From the NCBI GenBank assembly GCA_002855745.1, contig NDWX01000002.1, positions 124,001 to 188,000 on the forward strand: a stretch of DNA of 64,000 nt. The letters are read 5' to 3'. The stretch comes from Thermofilum sp. NZ13. GTDB taxonomy: Archaea > Thermoproteota > Thermoprotei > Thermofilales > Thermofilaceae. Position 1 is the stretch's first letter; each line of letters opens with the position of its first letter. This document shows, one piece after another, positions 9,192-17,434 of this stretch. The notes under the pieces are model-generated. The model saw only the letters and a list, made by a program, of their open reading frames with translations, was not told the origin of the DNA and ran no database searches. The translations under genes and the position numbers were made by a program.

Positions 9192-9266
9192 AGGAAAGCC
9201 TACGGTGACTCGACCTAATATCCGTTTCTGAGCAGGTAACCGTGGTAAAAGTTACTGCATCATCTT

Positions 9267-9362
9267 TTAGTTGCTTCTCCCCCGTGTCGACCTGCATTGT
9301 TGCAACCGTTCGTTGCCCCTCCCCAGCCACTCCTCAGGGGGCAGGCCAACGGGGCAGTACAT
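9267..9362 (-). CDS. Possible 31-residue small protein
   Basis: An ATG-started frame of 31 codons reads MYCPVGLPPEEWLGRG and ends in QQCRSTRGRSN. A TATA-like tctttattc on this strand lies about 30 bp upstream, as for a leaderless transcript. It fills part of the 274-bp gap between the phosphohexomutase and the Trm112-like gene. I do not recognise it, and a chance frame is possible. Confidence 0.25.
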   Translation of the reverse strand: MYCPVGLPPEEWLGRGNERLQQCRSTRGRSN

Positions 9363-9465
9363 TACACTGTGGAGCGAGGCCGAGGCCGAATAAAGATGAC
9401 TAAGAGTTTAGGAAGCTTGTGGGAACCAAAATATCTATATAGCCTGTGCGACCTGCAGGAGGTGT

Positions 9466-9870
9466 ATGAAGTTCCGCTTAATGGATCTGTTGGCGTGTCC
9501 CTACGACAAGCATTTTCCCCTTGAGCTCTACGTGATCGAGAAAGTCCGGTACGAGAGGACTTTCACCTTCAAGAGCAAGCCCGCCTGCGAGCTTTACTGC
9601 GCGTTTAAGGGAGTAAAAGTTGAGGAGCTTAAGGGTTCTGACCCAGGGTGCGACGAGTGCATCAAGTACGAGGTGAAGACCGGCGTCCTATACTGCCCTG
9701 AGTGCGGCAGGTGGTGGCCGATCAAAGACGAGATCCCGATAATCCTCCCGGATAACCTTCGTAAAAAGGAGAGTGACTTGAAGTTCCTCGAGAGCGTGAG
9801 AGAGAAGCTACCCGAGAAAGTAGTGATGGGTGGAAAGCCCTGGAACCTCTCTCAACCTAGTCATGAGTGA
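9466..9870 (+). CDS. Trm112-like zinc-ribbon protein
   Basis: A 134-residue protein that begins MKFRLMDLLACPYDK, like the Trm112/UPF0434 family, whose members activate methyltransferases that act on tRNA, rRNA and release factor. Cysteines lie in LACPYDK, GCDECIKYE and LYCPECGRWWPIKDEIPIIL; the last stretch is the family hallmark. A central insertion (about residues 25-65) makes it longer than minimal Trm112. A TATA-like aaaatatctatata lies about 30 bp upstream. The 3' end overlaps gltX tail to tail by 14 bp. Confidence 0.75.
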   Translation: MKFRLMDLLACPYDKHFPLELYVIEKVRYERTFTFKSKPACELYCAFKGVKVEELKGSDPGCDECIKYEVKTGVLYCPECGRWWPIKDEIPIILPDNLRKKESDLKFLESVREKLPEKVVMGGKPWNLSQPSHE

Positions 9871-11584
9871 AGATGTAGAGTCCGGGCTCCTCCACTCTGA
9901 TGAAGCCTATCCTCACGAACTGGATTCTGTCTTCCTTTTTGAGCTGTCGGGTCGCCGGCTCTCCCAAGCCTTTTATAACTTTTACAGTGTCGCCCTCAAC
10001 CTTCAGGATGCGACCAGGATTGTTGTCCTCCTGGGGGACCCACTGGATAATCTGAAGATCTCTCTCTTTAGCGTACCCAATATCGTTGTTTAAGAACTCT
10101 AGAGTGCTCCCTCCGTCAACGACCCGGAAGTTTCCAAGGCCCATTAACCTAACCTCGTCCCTCCCGGCGAGCGAGTCGCCCTCCACCACGACGCGCGGCT
10201 CGCTAAACTGGATCCTGCGCTTGCCGCGTTCGGGGTACGATGGGTGGACCACGACCTCCGCTGTAACGGGGGTTTGCAGCCCTCTGAGCTCTACTTCGCG
10301 GAGAGGCTCTCGAACAAACATGTACCTGTTTGATATCGGCTCGAGGTACTTCTTGTTCAGGGCGTGGATCTTCTCGATGCTTATAGTTGCGGTTGAAGGC
10401 TTGATTCCAACCTCGAAGACCATGTCCCATATTGTCTGAGGCAGTATTCCCCTCCTTCTGAGAGCTATGAGGGTCCCAAGCCTCAGGTCATCCCACCCGT
10501 CGTAGAGCCCTTTCTCGATGCCCTTTCTTATGACGGACTTGCTCAGAATCATGCCCTCAAGGTTGAGCCTGCCGAAGTGTATACCTACTGGCGGCTTCCA
10601 CCCGAGGTGCTTGTACACGTACTCCTGCTTAAGCGTATTGACGGCGTGCTCCTCTCCTCTCAGGATGTGGGTAACCCCCATCAGGTGGTCGTCCACCGCG
10701 CAGGCAAAGTTGTAGGTTGGCCAGACGATGTACTTGTCTCCGACCAACGGGTGCGGGTACTTCTTCGTGTCTATGATGCGGAAGGCAATCCAGTCCCTGA
10801 CAGAGGGGTTCGGGTGGGCGGGGTCTGTCTTTACCCTGAGAACCGCTTCCTCTTCACCGTACTCCCCGGCGAGCATCTTTTCCCACCTTTCAAGGTGCTC
10901 ATCCGGAGGTAGCGTCGAGCAGGGGTCGGGCAAGCCAGCGTCCCGATACCTCTTTATCTCGTCTTTGGGGTGCGTGCAGACGTACGCCCCGCCTCTCTCG
11001 ATGAGCATTTTCGCGTGAGCGTAATAGATCTCCATCCTCTGGCTCTGCACGTACTCTTCGTCCCAGCTAAGCCCAAGCCACCTCAGATCCTCCTTGATGA
11101 GGTCGTATGCCTCAGGCATCGGACGCTTCGTCTTCGGGTCCGTGTCCTCGAAGCGCAGGATGAACTTGCCCTTGTACATAACCTTCGCGTAGTAGTAGCT
11201 CAGGATCGCTGGCCTAGCGCTACCGAGGTGAAGCACGAAGTCAGGGTTTGGGGCAAACCTAGTAACGACGACTCCTCCAACCTCATCCACCCCAGGCAAC
11301 GGGGGTAGACCCCTCCTCTCCTCCCTCCTCCCCCCGGCAAAGGCCTCAGGCCACACGTCCCTTAACTCTCTCTCCTGCTCTTCCAGGGTCATCGAGTTAA
11401 CTCTCTCCACGACCTCCCTGACCACTGCGACGACGTCCCTAGCCCTAGCCTTCAGCTCTGGAACCTCCGCGAAGACCTTGCTTGCAACGGCCTTTACATC
11501 GGCCTTCCCACCGTACTTCACGGCGTTAGCTAGAGCGTACTTAAGGGCAATCCGGTGAATATCGAGCTCCATGAGCCTTCGCAC
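9857..11584 (-). CDS. gltX: Glutamyl-tRNA synthetase (archaeal type)
   Basis: Charges tRNA-Glu, and in archaea often also tRNA-Gln for later amidation. The 575-residue protein has the long alpha-helical N-terminal extension of archaeal and eukaryal GluRS (residues 1-100), the class I entry TRFAPNPDFVLHLGSARPA with an HLGS version of the HIGH motif near residue 118, the KMSKS equivalent MILSKSVIRKG near residue 348, and a C-terminal beta-barrel anticodon domain. It is complete. Confidence 0.93.
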   Translation of the reverse strand: MRRLMELDIHRIALKYALANAVKYGGKADVKAVASKVFAEVPELKARARDVVAVVREVVERVNSMTLEEQERELRDVWPEAFAGGRREERRGLPPLPGVDEVGGVVVTRFAPNPDFVLHLGSARPAILSYYYAKVMYKGKFILRFEDTDPKTKRPMPEAYDLIKEDLRWLGLSWDEEYVQSQRMEIYYAHAKMLIERGGAYVCTHPKDEIKRYRDAGLPDPCSTLPPDEHLERWEKMLAGEYGEEEAVLRVKTDPAHPNPSVRDWIAFRIIDTKKYPHPLVGDKYIVWPTYNFACAVDDHLMGVTHILRGEEHAVNTLKQEYVYKHLGWKPPVGIHFGRLNLEGMILSKSVIRKGIEKGLYDGWDDLRLGTLIALRRRGILPQTIWDMVFEVGIKPSTATISIEKIHALNKKYLEPISNRYMFVREPLREVELRGLQTPVTAEVVVHPSYPERGKRRIQFSEPRVVVEGDSLAGRDEVRLMGLGNFRVVDGGSTLEFLNNDIGYAKERDLQIIQWVPQEDNNPGRILKVEGDTVKVIKGLGEPATRQLKKEDRIQFVRIGFIRVEEPGLYIFTHD

Positions 11585-11686
11585 TTAGGGGGACCAGCAT
11601 CTACTAAACATTTTCGCATGCTCCTCGTCGGTTTACGGCGAAAAGCCTATAAAGCAACGCATAACCATAACTCCTTGGGTCTGCAA

Positions 11687-11758
11687 GGGCCGGTAGCTCA
11701 GTGGGAGAGCGTCCGCTTGGCATGCGGGAGGTCCCGGGTTCGAATCCCGGCCGGTCCA
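11687..11758 (+). tRNA. tRNA-Ala(GGC)
   Basis: A 72-nt cloverleaf without intron: acceptor GGGCCGG pairing CCGGTCC with the alanine G3:U70 pair, D arm GCTC/GAGC, anticodon loop TTGGCAT with GGC at 11719-11721, T arm CCGGG-TTCGAAT-CCCGG, discriminator A, no encoded CCA. A TATA-like gcctataaag lies at 11645-11654. Its acceptor stem is the same as in the intron-bearing tRNA-Ala(TGC). Confidence 0.95.
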
Positions 11759-11769
11759 CCTCCACTCTG

Positions 11770-12642
11770 CTATTTTACCTCGCTTAAGGCGAAGATACCC
11801 TTCAGCGTTAGCTCCACCTGCGCCTGTCTGAAAACCACATAACCGTACAACAGTAACCGTCGAGCAATGCCTCTACTGCTGGGACCCAAGCTCGACGCTG
11901 TGTCCATGAACGCTCTGTGGCTCATCACGCCCCCACTCGCCTCCAGCTCGCTCAGTAGGGCCACGGCCAGCTCCGACTCGTCCCCAAACGCATACTTGAC
12001 GAGGCTCTGCTCTCGGAAAATCACCGGAGGCTTAAAGGGCGGCACATCAGCGCCGAGCGCTTCGTTCTCTCGGAGATTATATCTGCTCCTGCTGAGAGCA
12101 CCCAACTGGAGCGCGCGGGGGAGAGCCAGGCGCCTAGCAAACGAGTAACCAGTGACACCCGAAGTTCTGAGCTTTTGCCACAGGCTGAACTGCGGCGGGT
12201 TCACCAAGACGAGGCGTTCCGTGCCCGAAGAGGAGAGAGCGTGAATGAGCGAGTGGAGGTAGTCGGCTGTAAGGCTTTCTGCGTGGATACACGCCTCTTT
12301 TTGCCCAAGCGCGGCCAGCGCGGACGTGGCGGGTGCGAAGGGTAAGAGCTGCACGCTCTTGCTCGGCTTCGGCTTAGCCATGTAAAGGGCTATTCGCAGG
12401 ACTTCCCACCAGTCATCTGGCTCGACTGCAGCGGCCTTGTGGACGGTGTGCGGCCCTGGGGCATCGGCTAGGAGCACAGTCAATCTCCCAGGCTTGCGCA
12501 AGCCCACGTCGTGCTTGAGGGCCTCTGAGATAAGCCACTCAGGCGCGTAAGCCCAGGGAGGGGTTTCCCCCCATGGGGTAATCGAGAACACGTTCCCGGG
12601 ACAAGTCTCGCCGTAAACGGCTTCGATGAGCATGGGGTTCAC
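11770..12642 (-). CDS. Uncharacterised 290-residue protein
   Basis: I do not recognise a family. The N terminus is rich in aromatic and proline residues (TPWGETPPWAYAPEWL), a central region has LLADAPGPHTVHKAA and RLVLVNPPQFSLW, and the C-terminal part (about 220-285) looks like a helical, possibly winged-helix segment (ASGGVMSHRAFMDTASS, GIARRLLLYGYV). No signal peptide or membrane segment is seen. The start overlaps the stop of the upstream SecB-like gene by 4 bp, so the two are probably co-expressed. Confidence 0.7.
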   Translation of the reverse strand: MNPMLIEAVYGETCPGNVFSITPWGETPPWAYAPEWLISEALKHDVGLRKPGRLTVLLADAPGPHTVHKAAAVEPDDWWEVLRIALYMAKPKPSKSVQLLPFAPATSALAALGQKEACIHAESLTADYLHSLIHALSSSGTERLVLVNPPQFSLWQKLRTSGVTGYSFARRLALPRALQLGALSRSRYNLRENEALGADVPPFKPPVIFREQSLVKYAFGDESELAVALLSELEASGGVMSHRAFMDTASSLGPSSRGIARRLLLYGYVVFRQAQVELTLKGIFALSEVK

Positions 12643-13043
12643 AGAGGCCGGAAGGTGTCGGGAGGCTGCTGTGATGGCTGCTGGGGCGGGGTGATCGGTA
12701 GCATGGGTGGGATCCCCAGCTCCTTCAGTAGGAGCATCACTTCGAAGAAAACCATTGATGTTACGAGCTGCAGGAGCTGAGGGTCAGGGGGGCCGCGCAG
12801 GAGCTTGGAGCTCAGCTCCTCCAGCTCGGACCTGTCACCGACTGCTGAGAACTTTCCCTTCACCTTCACCGAGAAGACGGGGGGTGCGCTCTCGACGCTG
12901 GCTATGAACTCCGCCGTAAGCTGGTTTCCGGTGGCTGTAACGTTTAATGGGAAGTTGAGCTGCATGTTGACGTTTAGCGGCCCCTGGGGTGGCTCTGTGA
13001 TTTTTTCAGCCTGTAGGTAGGTGAAAGCTATGGATGTTTGCAC
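12639..13043 (-). CDS. SecB-like small protein
   Basis: A 134-residue protein with alternating short beta strands (VNMQLNFPLNVTATGNQ, FSVKVKGKFSAV), a helix ELEELSSKLL and a long C-terminal helix VTSMVFFEVMLLLKELGIPP, ending in a proline- and glutamine-rich tail. The order and sizes resemble the SecB/MJ0357-like chaperone fold; this is a pattern judgement only. The GTG start lies in a promoter region shared with the divergent iorA, whose upstream ATG would overlap it. It forms a likely operon with the downstream unknown gene. Confidence 0.5.
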   Translation of the reverse strand: MQTSIAFTYLQAEKITEPPQGPLNVNMQLNFPLNVTATGNQLTAEFIASVESAPPVFSVKVKGKFSAVGDRSELEELSSKLLRGPPDPQLLQLVTSMVFFEVMLLLKELGIPPMLPITPPQQPSQQPPDTFRPL

Positions 13044-13047
13044 GAAT

Positions 13048-13060
13048 AGGTTTAATTCTC
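13048..13060 (+). promoter_or_regulatory. TATA-like box that fixes the iorA start
   Basis: The element aggtttaattctc is centred about 26 bp upstream of the GTG at 13079. That spacing fits a leaderless mRNA and argues for GTG 13079 over the upstream ATG at 13034, which would lie before the promoter and overlap the divergent gene. Read on the other strand the same AT-rich stretch lies about 10-15 bp before the SecB-like gene. Confidence 0.5.
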
Positions 13061-13078
13061 AGCCTCGACTTAAAGATT

Positions 13079-14944
13079 GTGGCGAAAGCTGTTATTTCCG
13101 GTGGCCCCGGCGAGAGGAGGCTTCTGCTGGGGAACGAGGCGATCGCCAGGGGTGCGCTGGAGGCCGGGATCTCGGCAGCTACAGCTTACCCGGGAACTCC
13201 CTCGACAGAGATAGTCGAGTCTCTGGCAGAGGTTGCAAGGGACTATGGGATCTACGTTGAGTGGAGCACGAACGAGAAGGTGGCGCTCGAGGTCGGTATA
13301 GGTGTGTCGATGATGGGCCTGAGGGCGCTCGTCGCCATGAAGCACGTAGGGTTGAACGTGGCGTCTGACCCCCTCATGAGCCTCGGGTACACAGGAGTCG
13401 TGGGCGGCCTCGTGATAGTCAGCGCAGACGACCCGAACGCCCATAGTAGCCAGAACGAGCAGGATAACAGGATATACGGGATTCACGCCAACATCCCCGT
13501 CTTCGAGCCCTCCACGGTGCAGGAGGCCAAGGACCTTACAAGGGAGCTCTACGAGCTATCGGAGAAGTTCCGGTTGAGCGTGATCCTCAGGACAACGACG
13601 AGGCTCGCCCACAGCAGATCCCCCGTGGTCTTCGGCGAGTTAGTGAGGCATGGTAGAGGGGCTTCGTTCCACAGAGACCCTGAGAGGTGGGCGCTACTAC
13701 CTCCCTACAATTTGGCGAAGCACAGAGAGGTTCTTGAGAGGCTTGAAGAGCTTTCCAAGCACCTCTCTGACTTCAAGTTCAACTCAGTCGAAGAAGGTGA
13801 GGAAGACACCGCCATCGTGGTCTCAGGCGTCGCCTACAACTACGTTAAGGAAGCTCTTGAGGAGCTGGGCGTCAGGCTACCTGTATTCAAGTTTGCCTCG
13901 GTTTTCCCTCTACCCCGCGCCCTCGCGCTGAAGGCGCTCTCCTACAAGCAGGTTGTCGTGGTGGAAGAGCTCGAGCCTGTGTTGGAGTGGCAGTTGAAGA
14001 TTCTCGCATACGATGAAGGCATGCCAGCGAGGATTCACGGTAAGGATGTCTTCCCGCGGGTCGGGGAGCTAAACAAGGAGATTGTTAAAGCGGGCATCTC
14101 GAGGATCCTGGGCATACCCTACGAGGCTCCTCCAGCACCAGTCCCGCTGGTGGAGCTCCCGAGGCGGCCGCCCGTCCTATGCCCGGGCTGCGGCCACAGG
14201 TCCACCTACTACGCTGTTAAGCTGGCTGCTCAGCGTGCAGGCGTGAAGCCGGTGTACGCTAACGACATTGGTTGCTACACTCTGGGCTTTTACCCGCCCT
14301 ACCAGATGGCCGACTTCACGTGGAGCATGGGGTCATCTATAGGGATAGGGCTCGGGATCGCGAGGTTCGGCAGCGAGCCTGTTATAGCGTTCATTGGCGA
14401 CTCTACATTCTTCCATGCGGGAATCCCGGCGCTGATCAACGCCGTTTACAACAAAACACCCCTGCTCGTCGTCGTCATGGACAACGGCGTGACTGCTATG
14501 ACGGGCCACCAGCCCCACCCTGGCTCTGGAGTAGGGGCAATGGGCGAGCAGAGGCCTACCGTGCGTATCGAGGACATCGCGAGAGCCGTGGGGGTGAGGT
14601 TTGTGGAGGTGGTCGACGCGTACGATATTACCGCTGTGAGAGACTCGGTTCGGCGTGCCCTCAAGTTCTTGAAAGAGACGGGTGAGCCAGCAGTGGTGAT
14701 CTCCAGGCGGCCCTGCGCACTTCTCGTGCTACGCGAAAGGAGGCGTAGAGGAGAGTCCTTCAAGCGTTACACCGTTGTGGAGGAGAAGTGCATCAACTGC
14801 GGGATATGCGTTGACAGGTTTGCGTGCCCAGCTATCGTGCGAGATACTGATGGGAAAGTCGCGATATTGCAGGACATGTGTACCGGTTGCGGGGTCTGCG
14901 CTGCGATATGCCCGGCTAAAGCCATTCAGCCGAAGGAGGGGTGA
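13079..14944 (+). CDS. iorA: Indolepyruvate:ferredoxin oxidoreductase, alpha subunit
   Basis: Oxidatively decarboxylates aryl 2-oxo acids from aromatic amino acids to aryl-acetyl-CoA, reducing ferredoxin. The sequence has LLLGNEAIARGALEAG and AYPGTPSTEI at the N terminus, the substrate-domain DDPNAHSSQNEQDNR, the thiamine-diphosphate site CPGCGHRSTYYA and GDSTFFHAGIPAL with DNGVTAMTGHQPHPG, and a C-terminal double ferredoxin domain with CINCGICVDRFACP and CTGCGVCAAICP. With the GTG start the length is 621 residues, normal for IorA. The stop overlaps iorB by 4 bp. Confidence 0.93.
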   Translation: MAKAVISGGPGERRLLLGNEAIARGALEAGISAATAYPGTPSTEIVESLAEVARDYGIYVEWSTNEKVALEVGIGVSMMGLRALVAMKHVGLNVASDPLMSLGYTGVVGGLVIVSADDPNAHSSQNEQDNRIYGIHANIPVFEPSTVQEAKDLTRELYELSEKFRLSVILRTTTRLAHSRSPVVFGELVRHGRGASFHRDPERWALLPPYNLAKHREVLERLEELSKHLSDFKFNSVEEGEEDTAIVVSGVAYNYVKEALEELGVRLPVFKFASVFPLPRALALKALSYKQVVVVEELEPVLEWQLKILAYDEGMPARIHGKDVFPRVGELNKEIVKAGISRILGIPYEAPPAPVPLVELPRRPPVLCPGCGHRSTYYAVKLAAQRAGVKPVYANDIGCYTLGFYPPYQMADFTWSMGSSIGIGLGIARFGSEPVIAFIGDSTFFHAGIPALINAVYNKTPLLVVVMDNGVTAMTGHQPHPGSGVGAMGEQRPTVRIEDIARAVGVRFVEVVDAYDITAVRDSVRRALKFLKETGEPAVVISRRPCALLVLRERRRRGESFKRYTVVEEKCINCGICVDRFACPAIVRDTDGKVAILQDMCTGCGVCAAICPAKAIQPKEG

Positions 14945-15537
14945 GGGGCGTGGTCAAGAGAAGCGTCATAATTGCGGGTGTCGGCGGCCAGGGCTTGATC
15001 ACCATTGGGAGTATTCTCGGCGAGGCGCTAGCGGCAAGAGGCTACAACATCAGCGTTGGAGAGGTTCACGGCCTCTCTCAGCGAGGAGGGTCGGTAGTCG
15101 TTTTCCTCAAGTACGGCGACGGGGCTGTGTCTCCTATAGTCACGCAGAGCGAGGGAGACGTCCTGGTGGGGCTTGAGCTGATCGAAGCTGTTAGACGCCT
15201 GCCCTTGATGAAAAAAGATGGGGTTGTAGTAGTCAACGACTTCCTCCTCCCACCCCCGGGTTCGAAGACCGTGCCAGCGCGCGACGAGCTTCTGGCCGCT
15301 CTTCCGCGCGGGAACACCTACGTTCTGGACGCCCGGGAGCTAGCGCTTAAAGCTGGGTCAGACATAGCTTTGAACATGGTCATGCTCGGAGCCGTTGTCG
15401 CCACCGGGGTGCTCGACTTAGAGTCTTCTGAGGTAGAGGGGGTCCTTTCGAAGAGGTTCAAGGGGGAATTCCTGAAAATTAATCTCCAAGCGCTCAGGCT
15501 AGGATACGATAGCATAAAAAAGGGACCTAAGTATTGA
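14941..15537 (+). CDS. iorB: Indolepyruvate:ferredoxin oxidoreductase, beta subunit
   Basis: The gamma-domain partner of IorA, 198 residues. It shows the family motif IAGVGGQGLITIGSILGEAL and HGLSQRGGSVVVFLKYG. The GTG start overlaps the iorA stop (4-bp overlap), so translation is coupled. The 3' end runs 39 bp into the convergent geranylgeranyl reductase gene, a rather long tail-to-tail overlap. Confidence 0.92.
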   Translation: MRGVVKRSVIIAGVGGQGLITIGSILGEALAARGYNISVGEVHGLSQRGGSVVVFLKYGDGAVSPIVTQSEGDVLVGLELIEAVRRLPLMKKDGVVVVNDFLLPPPGSKTVPARDELLAALPRGNTYVLDARELALKAGSDIALNMVMLGAVVATGVLDLESSEVEGVLSKRFKGEFLKINLQALRLGYDSIKKGPKY

Positions 15538-16650
15538 CAGGTAGAGCTCAGGCCTCTTTCTCAGAATCTCCCACCCGAGGTTCAGCATCACGCGCATCTG
15601 TTCATCCATGTGACCGTGGCGCGAGATAATCTCCTCACCACCGATCTCCTTAACGCTCATCAAAATGTAGTCCAGCTGCCCATCAGGTATCCTGTTAAGG
15701 ACTCTCCTCAAGAACCGCTGACCTGAGATCTCCATCCCAAGCGCTCTCTTCACGCCAGCAGAGTATGCGCGCGGCTCACCCGCTTTGAGGGCCTTAGCCA
15801 GTATCAGAGCCGCTGTGGAGTGGTATACCAGCCCCCCTCCGGTTGTGGGTTTTGTCTGCCCAGCCGAGTCCCCAATGTAGATAACATTACCCTTAACCTG
15901 CTCTGCTAGGCCTCCCGTGTAGACTCCCCCTCCTATAACTTTCTGCAACGCTCTGGGGCGGACTTCCCCGTTCGTGAGCCGCTCTAAGCGACGTAGGAGG
16001 TACCTTATCCTCGTAAGCACCTTGCCTTTTGATGCTACCCCGATCCTATATCTCTCCTCGTCGAGGGGGACGGCCCAGGCGAAGAAGCCGTGCGAGAGCT
16101 TCGAGCCCAGAAAGATATAAACGTAGTCGGTCTCCGCGCTGTAAACTTGTATATCGTACTGGAGGGCTGGTAGAACCCATCTGCGAGCATCAGGCTTCCG
16201 AGATACGAGGCTCCTTAAACCTCTGGCATCTACAAGGTACCTCGCTCTCAGCCGTTTAGAGCCGATTTTTACAGAGACATCGTCTATTTCAGCCTTAACC
16301 CCTAGCACGACGTCGGCTCTTCTGGAGACGATGTCGAAGAGTTTCTGCTCGTAGAGGGGCCGGTCGACAACCGCAGCTACGCGCGCTTCCTTCTCAACAG
16401 TCAGTCTAAAACCGCTCGGCGAGACTATGTGTGCCCCGCGAACGTAGTTCATGGCTACTTGCTCCGGGTTTAGCCGCAGGGCTTTCTCGATGCCGCTGAG
16501 GCTGACGAGGCCCGTGCAGTGCTCCGGGAAGCCTACCTTTGCGTCTTCCTCAATTAGCAGGACGCTGAGCTGCCCCGCGATTTCAGCTATGCTCCTTGCC
16601 GCTTGGAGGCCTGCGGAGCCCCCGCCAAGTATAATTACGTCGTAGTCCAT
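15499..16650 (-). CDS. Geranylgeranyl reductase family flavoprotein (lipid saturation)
   Basis: A 383-residue FAD enzyme that most likely reduces the geranylgeranyl chains of archaeal membrane lipids. The N terminus has the dinucleotide fold VIILGGGSAGLQAARSIAE, followed by PEHCTGLVS (family cysteine motif), YDIQVYSAETDYVYIFLG, and the second FAD motif VIYIGDSAGQTKPTTGGG near residue 270. Plant-type chlorophyll reductases share the fold, but an archaeal host points to digeranylgeranylglycerophospholipid reductase. Tail-to-tail overlap with iorB. Confidence 0.85.
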   Translation of the reverse strand: MDYDVIILGGGSAGLQAARSIAEIAGQLSVLLIEEDAKVGFPEHCTGLVSLSGIEKALRLNPEQVAMNYVRGAHIVSPSGFRLTVEKEARVAAVVDRPLYEQKLFDIVSRRADVVLGVKAEIDDVSVKIGSKRLRARYLVDARGLRSLVSRKPDARRWVLPALQYDIQVYSAETDYVYIFLGSKLSHGFFAWAVPLDEERYRIGVASKGKVLTRIRYLLRRLERLTNGEVRPRALQKVIGGGVYTGGLAEQVKGNVIYIGDSAGQTKPTTGGGLVYHSTAALILAKALKAGEPRAYSAGVKRALGMEISGQRFLRRVLNRIPDGQLDYILMSVKEIGGEEIISRHGHMDEQMRVMLNLGWEILRKRPELYLSILRSLFYAIVS

Positions 16651-16668
16651 CCCATTTCTCCTACCCTG

Positions 16669-17316
16669 TTAAAAGTAAGTTTCACGCGTCAGCAGCTTTA
16701 AGTCGCGCGAAAGCTGCTTGGCGATTCCTAGGACAAGTTTCTCCTGCCTTTCGCTCTGAAGCCTGAAGCGCTTAACGAAAGCTTCTCCCTCCGACTCCGC
16801 TTTTGACGCCAAGACTTTGAGGAGCTCGAGCGGGGATTTGTCGTTGTAGGTCTTCTTGAGGGCTTCAAGCTCCGCGATCACGTCTGCCCCCTTTCTCAAA
16901 ACAAGGCCGTTCAGAAGAACCCAGCTGTTCGAGAACGCCGAATAGACCTTCCTCGCCTCAGCTACCCCCCTGTCCGTCAAGCGGATGGAGTTGACGTATC
17001 TCCCGCTCCTGAACTCCATTTTCTCCTCGATGAGGCCCTTCTCTTTCAGGGAGGCAAGGGACCGCTCGATGTCGGAGGAAAACGGGATGAAAACCGAGGG
17101 GGACGCGGAGAGGGGAACATAGGGGTAGAGGAACAGGATGACGTGCAAAACCTCTTCCCCGTAAGAGGGGGTTCGTCCGTCGAGGTACAGCAAGAGAAGT
17201 GTAAAGTCCTCGTGGGTGGGCGCGAAAACCGGCGTTAGGCCAATCTCTTTCGCCACCTCTAGCCGCCAGTCCTGAGACAAGGCTTCACACCTCAACGATG
17301 GCCGCGCCTGGCTCAT
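16669..17316 (-). CDS. Winged-helix protein beside the IS element
   Basis: About 215 residues; function unknown. Visible parts are a helical stretch DFTLLLLYLDGRTPSYGEEVL, a hydrophobic segment HVILFLYPYVPLSASPSVFIPF, a winged-helix core (SSDIERSLASLKEKGLIEEKMEFRSG split around residues 85-110) and a long C-terminal helix region (ELLKVLASKAESEGEAF). I chose the ATG at 17316, about 30 bp after a cttaaagg box; a GTG at 17328 also exists. The first codons lie inside a 67-bp repeat shared with 46.7 kb, so the natural 5' end may have been replaced by the neighbouring insertion. Confidence 0.6.
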   Translation of the reverse strand: MSQARPSLRCEALSQDWRLEVAKEIGLTPVFAPTHEDFTLLLLYLDGRTPSYGEEVLHVILFLYPYVPLSASPSVFIPFSSDIERSLASLKEKGLIEEKMEFRSGRYVNSIRLTDRGVAEARKVYSAFSNSWVLLNGLVLRKGADVIAELEALKKTYNDKSPLELLKVLASKAESEGEAFVKRFRLQSERQEKLVLGIAKQLSRDLKLLTRETYF

Positions 17317-17364
17317 CCACCCCTTCACTTATCCGGGGCCCCCTTTAAGGGTTTTCATGGGCTC
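17299..17364. repeat. Copy 1 of a diverged 67-bp repeat (IS right-end candidate)
   Basis: This stretch aligns with 46706-46773 with roughly three quarters identity: both read TGGCCGCGCC, TGGCTCA, ACCC, TCACTT, CCCC and CATGGG in the same order and spacing. Here it begins about 70 bp beyond the tnpB stop, where the right end and guide-RNA region of an IS605-type element would lie. Confidence 0.55.
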
Positions 17365-17434
17365 CGCGCCTTCGGCCAACCCCGCCAGCTTGCTTGGGGC
17401 TGTGCGGCGGGGCTTGCCTCGGCGCCTCTTCGCC

